A DNA stretch of 64,000 nt from Natrinema gari JCM 14663 (GTDB taxonomy: Archaea; Halobacteriota; Halobacteria; Halobacteriales; Natrialbaceae), in contig NZ_AOIJ01000049.1 in the NCBI RefSeq assembly GCF_000337175.1, positions 79,214-143,213 on the forward strand, written 5' to 3'. Made by a program: the position numbers and the translations under genes. Under the pieces are notes generated by a model, which worked only from the letters and a program-made list of their open reading frames with translations, had not been told where the DNA came from and made no database searches. Numbering within the stretch: position 1 is the first letter of the stretch; the number at the start of each line of letters is the position of its first letter. This document shows positions 63,205-64,000 of the stretch, piece by piece.

Positions 63205-63975
63205 TCAGTCGTCCGCGCTGGGTTTGACCGCTTTCGGCCCGTCAGAATCGCCGGCACGCGGGAAGTTATCGATCGTCGCCGATCGGAACGCCTCCTCGTC
63301 GAACTCGTACTCGCCGTCGAGGAACTCGAGTACCGTGTGCGTGTCGCGCATGGCGTTCTTGAGACACGTCGAGGCACCCGGCGACGGCGTGATGTTGAAG
63401 ATGACGTCGTCGCCGACGATCTTGGCCTCGCCCATGTCCAGGGACTTGTTCTTGGTGTCGACGATCTGCGGTCGGACGCCGCCGTACCCCTTCGCGCGTT
63501 CGATGTCCTCGAGTTCGACGCTCGGGACGACCTTCTGAACGTGGGGCAGGAACTGTTTCCGACCGACGTTCGGGAGATCGTAGACGAGGTTTCGAAGCAC
63601 GTACGGCAGGAGGATACGATCGGAGAGGATGTTGGCGTAACTGAGGAACGCCGCCGCGTTCAGCCCGAAGACGTCGAGGAAGTCCTTCACGGTCGAGATG
63701 CGGCCGCGCTCGAGCGTCGGAACGAGTTTCGCGGTCGGTCCGAATCGCGTAATACTGCCGTCGTGGACGTCCGCGTCGCCGTGGACGGCGGCGAAGGGCA
63801 GTTTCTTCATCTGGAGGGTGTAGACCTTGCCGTTCAGGAGGTCGTCCGCGAGGAAGAAACTCCCTGCGATGGGAAGCAGGACCTTGTCCTGGCCGTAGCC
63901 GAGTTCCTTGGCCATCTGGAGGCTGTGCGAGCCGGCGGCGACGACGGTCGCGTCACAGTCGAAGCGGCCGTCGGT
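63205..63975 (-). CDS. mqo: Malate:quinone-oxidoreductase-like FAD enzyme, truncated at the sequence end
   Basis: The C-terminal 256 residues of a flavoprotein. ATVVAAGSHSLQMAKELGY is the usual flavin-domain strand and helix; GPTAKLVPTLERG, GYGGVRPQIVDTKNKSLDMG and FNITPSPGASTCLKNAMRDT match malate:quinone oxidoreductases, which oxidise malate to oxaloacetate and reduce the quinone pool at the membrane. Relatives include L-2-hydroxyglutarate oxidases, so substrate remains open. The N-terminal FAD-binding glycine motif lies beyond the end of the sequence. The residues MYKRQ that a translation would start with come from the adapter and must be ignored. Confidence 0.72.
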   Translation of the reverse strand, partial: TDGRFDCDATVVAAGSHSLQMAKELGYGQDKVLLPIAGSFFLADDLLNGKVYTLQMKKLPFAAVHGDADVHDGSITRFGPTAKLVPTLERGRISTVKDFLDVFGLNAAAFLSYANILSDRILLPYVLRNLVYDLPNVGRKQFLPHVQKVVPSVELEDIERAKGYGGVRPQIVDTKNKSLDMGEAKIVGDDVIFNITPSPGASTCLKNAMRDTHTVLEFLDGEYEFDEEAFRSATIDNFPRAGDSDGPKAVKPSADD

Positions 63976-64000
63976 CTGTCTCTTATACACATCTCTGAGC
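63976..64000. other. Untrimmed Tn5/Nextera-type sequencing adapter at the sequence end
   Basis: The last 25 bases begin CTGTCTCTTATACACATCT, the 19-base Tn5 mosaic end, and continue CTGAGC, which fits the 454-style Nextera adapter as I know it. Translated on the minus strand the mosaic end yields MYKRQ, a well-known artefact N-terminus. It is library sequence, so the contig really ends at about 63975. Confidence 0.97.

Noticed and set aside
63976..63990. The MYKRQ start of the oxidoreductase gene.
   Set aside because: These residues come from the Tn5 mosaic end in the adapter, not the genome.
1..64000. CRISPR arrays, tRNA/rRNA genes, integrases and intact insertion sequences.
   Set aside because: Scanned intergenic regions on both strands by eye; no spaced direct repeats, cloverleaf, recombinase motif or terminal inverted repeats with transposase were found.

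Overview
The window is haloarchaeal. It has high-GC, acidic proteins, A-type ATP synthase genes, Tat/lipobox lipoproteins with a GCxxN-like lipobox, a PAN ATPase, ABCE1, a retinal proton pump and no Shine-Dalgarno bias. The opsin resembles Haloterrigena/Natrinema deltarhodopsins, including the N-terminus MCCAALAPPMAATVG (recalled from memory, not searched), so a Natrinema/Haloterrigena-like member of the Natrialbaceae is the best guess. The right edge is a true sequence end: the last 25 bases are a Tn5/Nextera-type library adapter, not biology.

Layout. 0-9 kb: the 3' part of atpB, then a lipoprotein, two decayed gene fragments (an opsin C-terminus and an acyl-CoA synthetase), a four-gene PotABCD-like ABC transporter, small genes, and atpD. 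The A-type ATP synthase cluster is therefore split by about 6.4 kb. 8-23 kb: housekeeping, mostly on the minus strand: DUF5811, pyruvoyl arginine decarboxylase, PAN, PepF, TruA, an HtpX-like M48 protease, M32 carboxypeptidase, an M20 hydrolase and a globin-coupled transducer. A purine-salvage pair (hpt and a nucleobase permease) lies on the plus strand. 23-27 kb: a PIN/KH ATPase whose last 23 codons (stop included) reappear, diverged, beyond an inserted lipoprotein gene.

27-31 kb is a retinal-protein locus: Blh (carotene to retinal), a lycopene cyclase and the proton-pumping opsin, all on the minus strand. A divergent membrane protein and nadE follow. 34.8-44.4 kb is the most distinctive region. 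It is a SipW-type signal peptidase locus with DUF5305, CARDB-like and DUF1102 proteins. Divergent from these are a 902-aa pilin-like protein with a tryptophan-rich segment, a winged-helix membrane protein and a secreted protein made of ten 18-residue beta-helix rungs. I read it as a cell-surface or extracellular-fibre system.

44-52 kb: EMC6-like protein, ABCE1, archaemetzincin, UPF0146, a HAD hydrolase, a Rieske protein, an acyl-CoA synthetase and a universal stress protein. 52-54 kb is a decay zone with a truncated LysE exporter, an AT-rich orphan frame and a frameshifted GNAT/DUF5816 gene. 53.5-64 kb: membrane proteins, a CaCA exchanger, AIM24, a PNPOx-like protein, then an IclR / NhaC-like / L-asparaginase module, and a malate:quinone oxidoreductase-like gene cut by the sequence end.

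No tRNA, rRNA, CRISPR array, integrase or intact insertion sequence was seen.
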